DNA from: an uncultured Porphyromonadaceae bacterium
Lineage (GTDB): Bacteria > Bacteroidota > Bacteroidia > Bacteroidales > Muribaculaceae
Reading direction: 5' to 3'
NCBI GenBank assembly: GCA_902470475.1
Contig: CABRGT010000045.1
Location: 1 to 15,929, forward strand
Length of the DNA: 15,929 nucleotides
Below, one piece after another: positions 8,024-14,093 of this stretch (the stretch's first letter is position 1; each line of letters begins with the position of its first letter). The notes below the pieces were generated by a model. That model saw nothing but the letters and a program-made list of their open reading frames with translations. It had not been told where the DNA came from and did no database searches. The position numbers and the translations under genes are program-made.

Positions 8024-9050
8024 ATATGCCGCGGGGATGCCTCCGGTGGCCGTCGTCATCCTGAACTGGAACGGCTCGGCATTGCTGCGCGAGTTCCTGC
8101 CTCAGGTCGTGGCCACGACCAATCGGGCCACGGCCCGTGTTATCGTGGCCGACAACGGGTCGACCGACGACTCGCTGCAGGTTCTCGCCGCCGAATTTCC
8201 GGATGTCGAAGTCATACGCTTCGACACCAACCTGGGCTTCGCCGAGGGCTACAACCGGGCCCTGGCGGAGACGGGGTATCCCTACACGGTGCTGCTCAAC
8301 AGCGACGTGGCCACGGCCGACGGCTGGGTGGACACACTCTACGATTTCATGGAATCGCATCCTGAGGCCGGTGCGTGCCAGCCAAAGATCATCAGCTACC
8401 GCGACCGGACGTCCTTCGAATACGCCGGAGCCAGCGGAGGGTATATCGACCGGAACGGATATCCGTACTGCCGGGGGCGTATCTTCGATGTGTGTGAGAA
8501 GGATTACGGACAGTATGACACGCCGGCCGAGGTGTTCTGGGCCACAGGGGCCGCCCTGATGGTGCGGACGCAGGTCTATCTCGACGCGGGAGGCCTCGAC
8601 GGCAGATTCTTCGCACACATGGAGGAAATCGATCTGTGCTGGCGCATCCATCTGGCGGGCCGGTCAGTATACGCAGTACCGGCGGCCACCGTGTTCCATC
8701 TCGGAGGCGGCTCGCTGCCACCCGACAGCCCGCGGAAGGTGTATCTGAACTTCCGCAACAATCTGCTGATGCTCCACAAGAATCTGCCGGTGAACGACCT
8801 GCGGCCGACGCTGCTGCGCCGCCGCCTGCTCGATACGCTGGCATGGGCGAAATTTGTGGCGACGTTCAAATGGAAAAACGCCGCCGCCATAGTCCGCGCC
8901 CACCGCGACTTTGCCCGCATGCGCCCAGATTATAAGGATCATCCCGAGGTGAATCTGCTCAAGACGCGCCGGGATGCCCGCATCAATATTCTTTCAAACT
9001 TCTATCTGCGCGGCCGGCGGACGTACGCCGACCTGCCTTCACAGTCATGA
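8001..9050 (+). CDS. Family 2 glycosyltransferase (rhamnosyltransferase-like)
   Basis: This is a GT-A fold, GT2-family glycosyltransferase of 349 residues. Visible motifs are VAVVILNWNG (16-25), the nucleotide-binding ADNGSTDD (50-57), the DXD-like LLNSDV (98-103) and the acidic EEIDLCWR (208-215) that contains the probable catalytic base. The arrangement matches WbbL-type rhamnosyltransferases acting on lipid-linked glycans at the cytoplasmic face of the inner membrane, but donor and acceptor cannot be assigned. The ATG at 8001 overlaps the acyltransferase by 23 bases. A second in-frame ATG at 8037 (residue 13) lies 13 bases after that stop and just before the conserved core, so it is a credible alternative start giving 337 residues. 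Confidence 0.9.
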   Translation: MNPEQSHKYAAGMPPVAVVILNWNGSALLREFLPQVVATTNRATARVIVADNGSTDDSLQVLAAEFPDVEVIRFDTNLGFAEGYNRALAETGYPYTVLLNSDVATADGWVDTLYDFMESHPEAGACQPKIISYRDRTSFEYAGASGGYIDRNGYPYCRGRIFDVCEKDYGQYDTPAEVFWATGAALMVRTQVYLDAGGLDGRFFAHMEEIDLCWRIHLAGRSVYAVPAATVFHLGGGSLPPDSPRKVYLNFRNNLLMLHKNLPVNDLRPTLLRRRLLDTLAWAKFVATFKWKNAAAIVRAHRDFARMRPDYKDHPEVNLLKTRRDARINILSNFYLRGRRTYADLPSQS

Positions 9051-10219
9051 ACCGCCTGATCACCATCATCGCTGCTCTGGCCGCCGGCATTTACGGCGCG
9101 TCGGCCGTAACGGCCGACTCCATAGCAGCCGCACTCGACTGCACCGGGTGCTATTCGGCCACAGTGAGCTATACCATCGTGCCGCCCAACGCGACGGACG
9201 ATGTCGTCTATACCATACGGCTTGCACAAAGCACGGATGCGGCAGACACGCTGTCGCGCGCGCAATATCTTATCGACTGGACGCTGACGTCGCCCGAGCA
9301 TATGGCAGGGCACGGCTTCTCGGCGTACTGGCACGGCCATCATTTCCGATACCGGCCGGGAAAGATGCAGGAGTATCATTTCGATGACGAGCCGTCGCCG
9401 TTCGCGCCGGGCGGCGACGCCACGCGCGGCATACAGCGCCAGGCCCAGTTCGTGCAGCTGCTCCCGACTTCGATAGCGGATGACCTCCGCGACATACTTT
9501 CCGACCCAACGGCGGCTGTCTCGGTGGCGCCGGGACGCGACGGCACGGTGACCGTGACGGCCAGGCAGTCCAGTGGAGGGTACGACGTGCTGGCGGCGCG
9601 ATACGTGTTTGACGGAGCCATGAGGCCGGTGGAAAGTGAAATAACGTACAATCCGGGCCAGGCTTCGGAGCAGACCGTCACGGCCCGGTATACGGACACA
9701 TCGGCCGAATGTCCGACACTTGGCGAGGAAGCCCTGATCGCGGCATATCCGCAGGAGTTCGAGCGATTCCGCCGCGACAGCTATTCGCTGCAGAGTCTGC
9801 CGGGTTCGCCGCTGCCAACGGCCACGGCCCCGACTCTGGAACATGAACGGTGGAGTCACCGTGCGGGTGAGCATTTCGAGCGCCCGACTGTAATAGCCGT
9901 GCTTGATGCGTCGGTAGACGCTACCGACACGTTCGTAGCCGATCTTCGCGCCGCCGTGGCGTCGCTTCCGCGTTCGACGGATCTGATTCTTGCATTTGTC
10001 GACAATGACGCCGAGCGCATAGCCGAGGCTGCGGGCCGCACCGAACCGGGAGAGACAGTCCTTACGAGCGCACGCGCCCTGGCCCGCGACTGCGGAGTGA
10101 CGGTGTTTCCTGCCGTGATCTTCTGCAATGCCGACGGCACCGTGGCCGACTTCATCATCGGACGCAACAATGACATGCGTGAGATTGTTATTCAAAAAGC
10201 AACAGGATTGGCAAACTGA
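9047..10219 (+). CDS. Exported protein with degenerate thioredoxin-like C-terminal domain
   Basis: I do not recognise a named family with certainty. The 390-residue protein has a signal peptide (about 1-20, ending ASA), so it is exported. Just after it is a CxxC pair (DCTGC, C32 and C35), followed by a beta-rich region to about residue 220 that resembles LolA-type or outer-membrane-biogenesis sandwich domains (inference). Residues about 280-390 look like a thioredoxin fold: VIAVLD strand, helix, LILAFVDN strand, then GVTVFPAVIF with a cis-proline-like P355 and a final NADGTV hairpin. The place where WCxxC should be reads LDASVDATD, so the domain cannot be a normal disulfide oxidoreductase. 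The start is coupled to the glycosyltransferase by ATGA (9047-9050), and this is the last gene of the tightly packed operon. Confidence 0.7.
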   Translation: MNRLITIIAALAAGIYGASAVTADSIAAALDCTGCYSATVSYTIVPPNATDDVVYTIRLAQSTDAADTLSRAQYLIDWTLTSPEHMAGHGFSAYWHGHHFRYRPGKMQEYHFDDEPSPFAPGGDATRGIQRQAQFVQLLPTSIADDLRDILSDPTAAVSVAPGRDGTVTVTARQSSGGYDVLAARYVFDGAMRPVESEITYNPGQASEQTVTARYTDTSAECPTLGEEALIAAYPQEFERFRRDSYSLQSLPGSPLPTATAPTLEHERWSHRAGEHFERPTVIAVLDASVDATDTFVADLRAAVASLPRSTDLILAFVDNDAERIAEAAGRTEPGETVLTSARALARDCGVTVFPAVIFCNADGTVADFIIGRNNDMREIVIQKATGLAN

Positions 10220-10248
10220 AAATCACATAAAAACGCTTTAGAATAACT

Positions 10249-10746
10249 ATGGAGACTATTTTTTTCAAAGGTACTGAAGTCCACACTTACGGTGATGTGC
10301 CTGCGGCAGGTTCGCAGGCACCCGATTTCGAGCTTACAAAACCTGATCTGTCGGAGGTGCGTCTGTCGGATCTGCGGGGCCGCAAGGTCGTGCTGAACGT
10401 TTTTCCGAGCCTTGACACGCCCGTGTGCGCCATGTCGGTGCGCCGCTTCAACAAGGAGGCGTCGGCCCGCAAGGATGTGGCTGTGGTGTGCGTGTCGGAG
10501 GATCTGCCGTTTGCCATCGGTAGGTTCTGCACTCTGGAGGGGCTCGAGAACGTAATCGGGGCGTCGGCATTCCGCTCGCCTGAATTCTCGAAAGAGTACG
10601 GACTTCTGATGGTCGACGGTCCTCTCAAGGGACTGCTGGCCCGCGCCGTGATCATCATCGACGAAACCGGCAAGGTAATCTACCGCCAGCTTGTCGACGA
10701 GATCACCGACGAGCCCGACTACGAAGCCGCCATCGCGATGCTCTGA
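10249..10746 (+). CDS. tpx: Thiol peroxidase (atypical 2-Cys peroxiredoxin)
   Basis: Tpx reduces hydrogen peroxide and organic hydroperoxides using thioredoxin as electron donor. The 165-residue length is standard. The start region GSQAPDFELT, the peroxidatic centre SLDTPVCAMS (C60, with T57 and P58) and the resolving cysteine in FAIGRFCTLEG (C94) are all present, matching the family's Cys pair about 34 residues apart. A third cysteine, C81, lies in VVCVSEDLPF. There is no signal peptide, so it is cytoplasmic. It follows the operon after 29 AT-rich bases; no clear promoter consensus is visible in that gap, so it may be cotranscribed. It ends just before a strong bidirectional terminator. Confidence 0.95.
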   Translation: METIFFKGTEVHTYGDVPAAGSQAPDFELTKPDLSEVRLSDLRGRKVVLNVFPSLDTPVCAMSVRRFNKEASARKDVAVVCVSEDLPFAIGRFCTLEGLENVIGASAFRSPEFSKEYGLLMVDGPLKGLLARAVIIIDETGKVIYRQLVDEITDEPDYEAAIAML

Positions 10747-10765
10747 CCGCAATGATCAAATAAAG

Positions 10766-10809
10766 AAGACGAGGCCGACAGATTTCCGGATAGCTGTCGG
10801 CCTCGTCTT
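10766..10809. terminator. Bidirectional terminator between tpx and the L31 gene
   Basis: AAGACGAGGCCGACAG (10766-10781) and its exact reverse complement (10794-10809) form a perfect 16-base-pair stem with a 12-base loop. The genes on either side converge on it: tpx ends 19 bases to the left and the L31 gene ends 24 bases to the right. T residues close the right arm (CTTT), and the AAAG on the left gives a short T-run on the minus strand. It should end both transcripts. Confidence 0.88.
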
Positions 10810-10833
10810 TATGAGGTTTGTCGTAGCGGCTTC

Positions 10834-11088
10834 TTATTTCTTGCCACGGTTGCCGTAGCGGCTCATGAACTTGTCGACGCGGCCTGCGGTGTCGACGAGC
10901 TTCTGCTTGCCGGTGAAGAAGGGGTGCGAAGCACTGGTGATTTCAAGCTTCAGCAGGGGGTACTCTTTGCCGTCTACTTCGATAGTCTCGCGGGTTGCCA
11001 CGGTCGAGCGGGTGATGAAGATCTGATCGTTCGACATATCTTTGAACACAACTTCGCGATAGTTGGCGGGATGGATGTCTTTTTTCAT
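10834..11088 (-). CDS. rpmE2: 50S ribosomal protein L31, type B
   Basis: The 84-residue protein starts MKKDIHPANYREVVFKD and contains EITSASHPFFTGKQKL and GRVDKFMSRYG, all typical of type B L31, a large-subunit protein bridging to the small subunit. It contains no cysteine, so it is the zinc-independent form rather than the zinc-ribbon type A form. In many bacteria the two types are exchanged according to zinc supply; whether this genome also has type A cannot be seen here. The gene has its own strong promoter, and a 14-base palindrome lies just before the start codon. Confidence 0.95.
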   Translation of the reverse strand: MKKDIHPANYREVVFKDMSNDQIFITRSTVATRETIEVDGKEYPLLKLEITSASHPFFTGKQKLVDTAGRVDKFMSRYGNRGKK

Positions 11089-11090
11089 TG

Positions 11091-11104
11091 TTATAACGTT
11101 ATAA
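11091..11104. promoter_or_regulatory. Palindrome directly upstream of the L31 start codon
   Basis: TTATAACGTTATAA is a perfect 14-base palindrome ending two bases before the ATG at 11088. It covers the position where the ribosome would bind. Its half-sites resemble the GTTATA/TATAAC arms of the Zur operators known from gamma-proteobacteria, but the spacing differs, so an operator role is only a hypothesis. Further upstream in the same leader, CGGGC and GCCCG (about 11131-11147) can form a small hairpin with a seven-base loop. Confidence 0.35.
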
Positions 11105-11160
11105 GCTTATTGTTTCATTGATTCGCCGGGCTGGTAAGGCCCGCATATCGTAATGGCGTG

Positions 11161-11191
11161 CAAATTTACGATTTTTATTCCGACCGACAAA
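11161..11191 (-). promoter_or_regulatory. Promoter of the L31 gene
   Basis: On the minus strand TTTG (11191-11188) is followed, after exactly 19 bases, by TAAATTTG (11168-11161). This is a full match to the Bacteroidota housekeeping consensus TTTG-N19-TAnnTTTG. Transcription would start near 11154, giving a leader of about 66 bases. Confidence 0.85.
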
Positions 11192-11223
11192 ATTTTCCAA
11201 GGATTTTTAATTTTTTTCGCTGC

Positions 11224-11697
11224 TTAGCCGGCCAACATGAAGCCGGTAAGATACCATTTGCCTCCGATGCGCTGGAAGCGGGCGTATAAATTGCTGCCGC
11301 CCCATTCGCTCTCAGGGTCGGTAGGCCATTCCGAAAATTCGAGGCAGACCTGATTGGCGGTTATGCCGTACCAGGTGGTGTACCATTCCTGATCAGTTTC
11401 TTTTTTCTGCTGGGCTTTCAGAATATGCCAATTGTCGAAGTATTGGAAGCATTGTTTTGCGTACTCATCGCCGGACGAGAATCTGACTCGGGTTTTGCGG
11501 AACTGGGCGCTGGTGCGGAATTTGGCGATAAAGTCCACGAAAGCCTCGTCGCCTTGGTTGCATGGAGATGTGCGGGTGTCGATTATTTTTGTATTTGCCG
11601 ACACGTATTTTCCCGGGCCGTCCATCCAATCATTTTGAGCGCTAGCGACGGAGATACAGATTATCACCGCGCATATTAGCAGCATTATTTTTCTCAT
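11224..11697 (-). CDS. Small secreted protein, DUF4348-like
   Basis: This 157-residue protein has a clear signal peptide (about 1-20, cleavage ASA before Q). The segment DEAFVDFIAKFRTSAQFRKTRVRF (two overlapping halves at about 50-73) and the end FQRIGGKWYLTGF (141-153) resemble the Bacteroidota-specific DUF4348 family, whose function is unknown; I hold this at moderate confidence. The mature protein has cysteines at 46, 83 and 118 and no lipobox, so it is probably a soluble periplasmic protein. Its DNA is visibly less GC-rich than its neighbours, which could mean later acquisition or weaker constraint. It has a strong promoter of its own and lies upstream of the L31 promoter, in the same direction. 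Confidence 0.75.
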   Translation of the reverse strand: MRKIMLLICAVIICISVASAQNDWMDGPGKYVSANTKIIDTRTSPCNQGDEAFVDFIAKFRTSAQFRKTRVRFSSGDEYAKQCFQYFDNWHILKAQQKKETDQEWYTTWYGITANQVCLEFSEWPTDPESEWGGSNLYARFQRIGGKWYLTGFMLAG

Positions 11698-11722
11698 GAC
11701 TGTATATTATTGGTTTAGGTGA

Positions 11723-11753
11723 CAAAGATAGGCAATAATTCCGACCGGACAAA
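11723..11753 (-). promoter_or_regulatory. Promoter of the DUF4348-like gene
   Basis: On the minus strand TTTG (11753-11750), a 19-base spacer and TATCTTTG (11730-11723) make a full match to the Bacteroidota promoter consensus. Transcription would start near 11716, about 19 bases before the ATG at 11697. The sequence following the -33 box (TCCGGTCGGAAT) nearly repeats that of the L31 promoter (TCGGTCGGAAT). Confidence 0.85.
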
Positions 11754-11756
11754 ATT

Positions 11757-11849
11757 CCTTACACCTTTTCCGCTTTTTGTGGAATTTTGTGGAATTTAAT
11801 CCTCAAGAAATGCGATTTCTGAGGAAAATGTGGTCGAGCAGGTGTAAGG
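11757..11849. repeat. 93-base element with perfect 10-base terminal inverted repeats
   Basis: CCTTACACCT (11757-11766) is exactly inverted at 11840-11849 (AGGTGTAAGG). Inside lie a perfect 10-base tandem duplication of TTTTGTGGAA (11775-11784, 11785-11794) and a strong internal hairpin: CCTC-A-AGAAAT (11801-11811) pairs with ATTTCTGAGG (11815-11824), ten base pairs with one bulged A and a GCG loop. Folded as RNA this would be a closing stem with a nested hairpin; as DNA it resembles a very small MITE-like unit. It abuts the -33 box of the DUF4348-like gene. No function is known to me. Confidence 0.5.
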
Positions 11850-11984
11850 GGGTATGGCCGAGGGGGTATTATTTATGAGTGATTGGAGCGATGCACAATT
11901 TGTGCATTCTAACGACTGCCGGGAATTTAAAAGAGATTTTGTGAGGAATTTTAGAGAGTGGGGTTCTGGCGACGGAGGCGGCCC
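11850..11984. other. Noncoding stretch with 17-base palindrome and a possible small ORF
   Basis: A 9-base direct repeat AGGGGGTAT occurs at 11847-11855 and 11861-11869. ATGCACAA-T-TTGTGCAT (11891-11907) is a perfect inverted repeat with a one-base centre. A plus-strand ORF of 38 codons (11875-11991, start MSDWSDAQFVHSNDC) crosses the palindrome and ends in the first hairpin of the next element. It has no visible promoter consensus, so I do not call it a gene. The 477 bases from 11698 to 12174 contain no gene that I can otherwise support. Confidence 0.35.
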
Positions 11985-12147
11985 GCGCTAAAGCGCAGTA
12001 CTTATTGTAAATAGTCTCTCCGGGACAGGTTGTCCCTGGCGATGCCTCCCCTCGGACTGAAGTCAGGGGTTATACACACCAGGCTCCTCCGGGTCCTTAG
12101 GGGATGGAGGTCGCAGGCGAGACGCCTGCTGTCTCTGCTTTGCAGAG
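11985..12147. repeat. Cluster of five short hairpins, possible dispersed intergenic repeat
   Basis: Five compact inverted repeats follow each other within 163 bases: GCGCT-AA-AGCGC (11985-11996); GGGACA-GGT-TGTCCC (12022-12036); CCCCT...AGGGG enclosing GACT-GA-AGTC (12048-12069); GCAGGCG-AGA-CGCCTGC (12113-12129); and CTCTGC-TTT-GCAGAG (12133-12147). All have loops of only two or three bases. The element sits immediately downstream of the helicase gene, where it could end or stabilise the mRNA. Its modular look suggests a REP-like intergenic repeat present elsewhere in the genome, but that is inference. Confidence 0.5.
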
Positions 12148-12174
12148 CGAGTTCGTCGGTAGCCCTGTGGGGGA

Positions 12175-13485
12175 TTAGCGGAGGCGGGAGATGCGGACGC
12201 GCTTGCCTTTGATTTTGGGAGCGTCGGCGGCTTCGACGGCTGGAATGGCGCGGCGGCTGACGGCCACGTAGGAGCCATGGTCGCGGAGGTCGATCTTGCC
12301 CACGTCGGCGGGTTCGATGCCGAGGGTCTTCATCATGAACCCGGCGATGTCGGCGCGTGAGATTTTTTCCTTGCGTCCGGCGTTGATGTAGTATGTGACC
12401 GATGACGGGCGGGCGGGACGGTCGTCGGTATGGGTGAGGGTGAGGTCGTTGTCCCACACGACATATTCGGGGAGTGATTCGCCCGGAGCGGTGATGATGT
12501 ATACGTCGCCGCGGGCGTTGACGCGGGCTGTGCGGCCGTTGCGGTGGGTCCAGGTCTGTGCTGTGGGTGGCACGTGGTAGTGGACTACGGCTTCGACTGC
12601 CTCGATGTCGAGGCCGCGGCCGGCGAGGTCGGTGGCCACGAGGATGGGTGTGGTGCCGTTGGCAAGGGTGATGACGGCCCGCTCGCGGTCGAGCTGTTCG
12701 ATGCCGCCGTGGTAGAGTGCGGCCGGAAATCCGTCGCGGCGCAGGCGTTCGACGACGCGTTCGGCGCTTTCGCGGTGATTGACAAAAATGATTGTGCGCT
12801 TGTCGGGACCGATGTATCGGAGCAGGTCGGTGAGAGTGTCGAGCTTGTCGCGGGAGTCGGATTCGACGCGGGCTATGTGGAGGCGCGAACGGACGGCGTT
12901 GCCGAGACGGTCGATGACGGCCGCGCCGGTCATGTCGATGAAGTCGGGGAGTTCGTCGGTGCGGGTGGCCGATGTGAGCACGACGAAAGCGGGGCGGGGC
13001 AGGCGCCGGACGATGCGGCTCATCTCGCCCTGAAAGCCAAGCTCGAGGCATTTGTCGTACTCGTCGATGGCGATCAGTGCGACTGCCGAGGGGTCGACGG
13101 TGCCGCGGTTGAGGTGATCGAGCAGGCGGCCGGGTGTGGCTACGACGATGTCGGGGGCGACCGAGAGAGAGTTGACCTCATCGGTCATGGAGTGCTGTCC
13201 GTAGAGAGCGGACACTTTGTAGCCGGGCGCGAGGCGCCGGACGACTTCGGCGATCTGGAGGGTCAGCTCGCGCGACGGGGCGAGGATGACTGCCTGAATG
13301 CCGCAGGATGGCTTGCCGAGACGGCGTATGAGCGCGCCGGCAAAGGCGAGGGTCTTGCCCGATCCGGTAGGCGACAGGATTAAAAGACGGCGGCCCGAAG
13401 CGTTCCACGCCTCGAGCTGCATGTCGTTGGGCTGTCCGATGCCGAGGCGCCGGGCAGCCAGTGCGATCTGCTGGCCGGAGATCAT
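12175..13485 (-). CDS. DEAD-box RNA helicase with DbpA-type RNA-binding domain
   Basis: This 436-residue ATP-dependent RNA helicase shows the motifs in order: a Q-motif region PNDMQ (19-23), motif I SPTGSGKT (38-45), Ia APSREL (69-74), Ib TPGR (117-120), motif II DEYD (141-144, replacing DEAD), III SAT (172-174), IV IIFVN (232-236), V ATDLAGRGLDI (284-294) and VI HRNGRTAR (314-321). Residues from about 362 to the end (VTYYINAGRKEKI...GKIDLRDHGSYVAV) match the DbpA/CsdA RNA-binding domain, which in DbpA directs the enzyme to 23S rRNA during large-subunit assembly. The start chosen is the ATG at 13485, which overlaps the stop of the thioredoxin-like gene as TGATG; a GTG one codon earlier is possible but less likely. 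The gene should be translationally coupled to its upstream neighbour. Confidence 0.93.
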   Translation of the reverse strand: MISGQQIALAARRLGIGQPNDMQLEAWNASGRRLLILSPTGSGKTLAFAGALIRRLGKPSCGIQAVILAPSRELTLQIAEVVRRLAPGYKVSALYGQHSMTDEVNSLSVAPDIVVATPGRLLDHLNRGTVDPSAVALIAIDEYDKCLELGFQGEMSRIVRRLPRPAFVVLTSATRTDELPDFIDMTGAAVIDRLGNAVRSRLHIARVESDSRDKLDTLTDLLRYIGPDKRTIIFVNHRESAERVVERLRRDGFPAALYHGGIEQLDRERAVITLANGTTPILVATDLAGRGLDIEAVEAVVHYHVPPTAQTWTHRNGRTARVNARGDVYIITAPGESLPEYVVWDNDLTLTHTDDRPARPSSVTYYINAGRKEKISRADIAGFMMKTLGIEPADVGKIDLRDHGSYVAVSRRAIPAVEAADAPKIKGKRVRISRLR

Positions 13486-13958
13486 CACTTCTTGAGTGCG
13501 GCGTCGATCAGTGCGTTGAGAGCCGATGCGGGCAGCAGTTCATTGGTGCCGGTGAAGACGCGCTCGGTGCCGTCGGGTGAGATGAACACGACGGTGGGGA
13601 CGGCCTGGACGCCGAAAGCGGCTGCTGTAGCGGGCATCTTGTCGACGTCGACGGATATGAAATCGACCTGTTTGTAGCGCTTGGCGGCGTCGTGGAATAC
13701 GGGCGCGAGCTTGCGGCAGGGGCCACACCAGGTGGCATTGAAGTCGAGGATGGTGAGGCGCTTCACTTTCTGTCCGGGACGGAAGCTGCGGTCGTTCTTG
13801 AGGGTGATGACGGTGCCGGAGCGTTCGGGCGCGGCCTGGGTCTGTGCGGCGGGGCGTGCGGAATTCGCGGCGGGTGTGCCGTTGTCGGCAGCCGAGCCTG
13901 CGCATGCGCCGAGTGCGAGCACTACGGCGGCGGCAAATGTCAGTATGATCTTCTTCAT
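13485..13958 (-). CDS. Thioredoxin-like lipoprotein
   Basis: The 157-residue protein starts with a lipoprotein signal (lipobox LGAC, lipidated C19), then an Ala/Pro-rich linker to about residue 47, then a thioredoxin domain: LDFNATWCGPCRKL with C78 and C81, and a cis-proline at VQAVPTVVF (P121). The WCGPC centre is that of classical reducing thioredoxins. It is probably anchored to a membrane and faces the periplasm; the residues after C19 (AGSAAD) do not match the acidic surface-export signal of Bacteroidota. Its natural partner is unknown. No clear promoter consensus was found in the bases upstream. The stop overlaps the helicase start (TGATG), so the two form a transcription unit despite having no obvious shared function. 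Confidence 0.92.
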   Translation of the reverse strand: MKKIILTFAAAVVLALGACAGSAADNGTPAANSARPAAQTQAAPERSGTVITLKNDRSFRPGQKVKRLTILDFNATWCGPCRKLAPVFHDAAKRYKQVDFISVDVDKMPATAAAFGVQAVPTVVFISPDGTERVFTGTNELLPASALNALIDAALKK

Positions 13959-14030
13959 ATCAGTATTGATTGTTTGAGCAGAGAGGTTATCGATTCCTTG
14001 CTTAGACTGAAATTCATGCGCAAGGTTTAA

Positions 14031-14077
14031 AAGGTATCCGGCTCCGCCCGCAGGAGGGTCCCTGCGGGCGAGGCCGG
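14031..14077 (-). terminator. Intrinsic terminator of the malate dehydrogenase gene
   Basis: Read on the minus strand, 16 bases past the mdh stop, arms 14061-14077 and 14038-14054 pair: nine perfect pairs around the loop (CCTGCGGGC with GCCCGCAGG), one C-G extension, one mismatch with a neighbouring G-T pair, then five more pairs (GCCGG with CCGGC). ATACCTTTT follows in the minus direction (14037 to about 14029). Stem plus short T-run supports Rho-independent termination ahead of the thioredoxin-like gene. Confidence 0.7.
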
Positions 14078-14093
14078 TATGTGAACGGTTGGA

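Noticed and set aside
9002..10195. Minus-strand frame of 397 codons opposite the exported protein gene
   Set aside because: Arg/Gly-rich antisense shadow without signal or domain; the plus-strand frame has a signal peptide and operon coupling.
11985..12147. CRISPR-like array
   Set aside because: The hairpins differ in sequence and spacing; there are no repeated units with unique spacers and no cas genes.
12002..13051. Minus-strand frame of 349 codons in and below the helicase
   Set aside because: Arg/His/Pro-rich out-of-frame shadow of the helicase that runs on into the hairpin cluster; no domain.
13486..13488. GTG start for the helicase
   Set aside because: The next codon is ATG in a TGATG stop-start overlap, the more usual arrangement.
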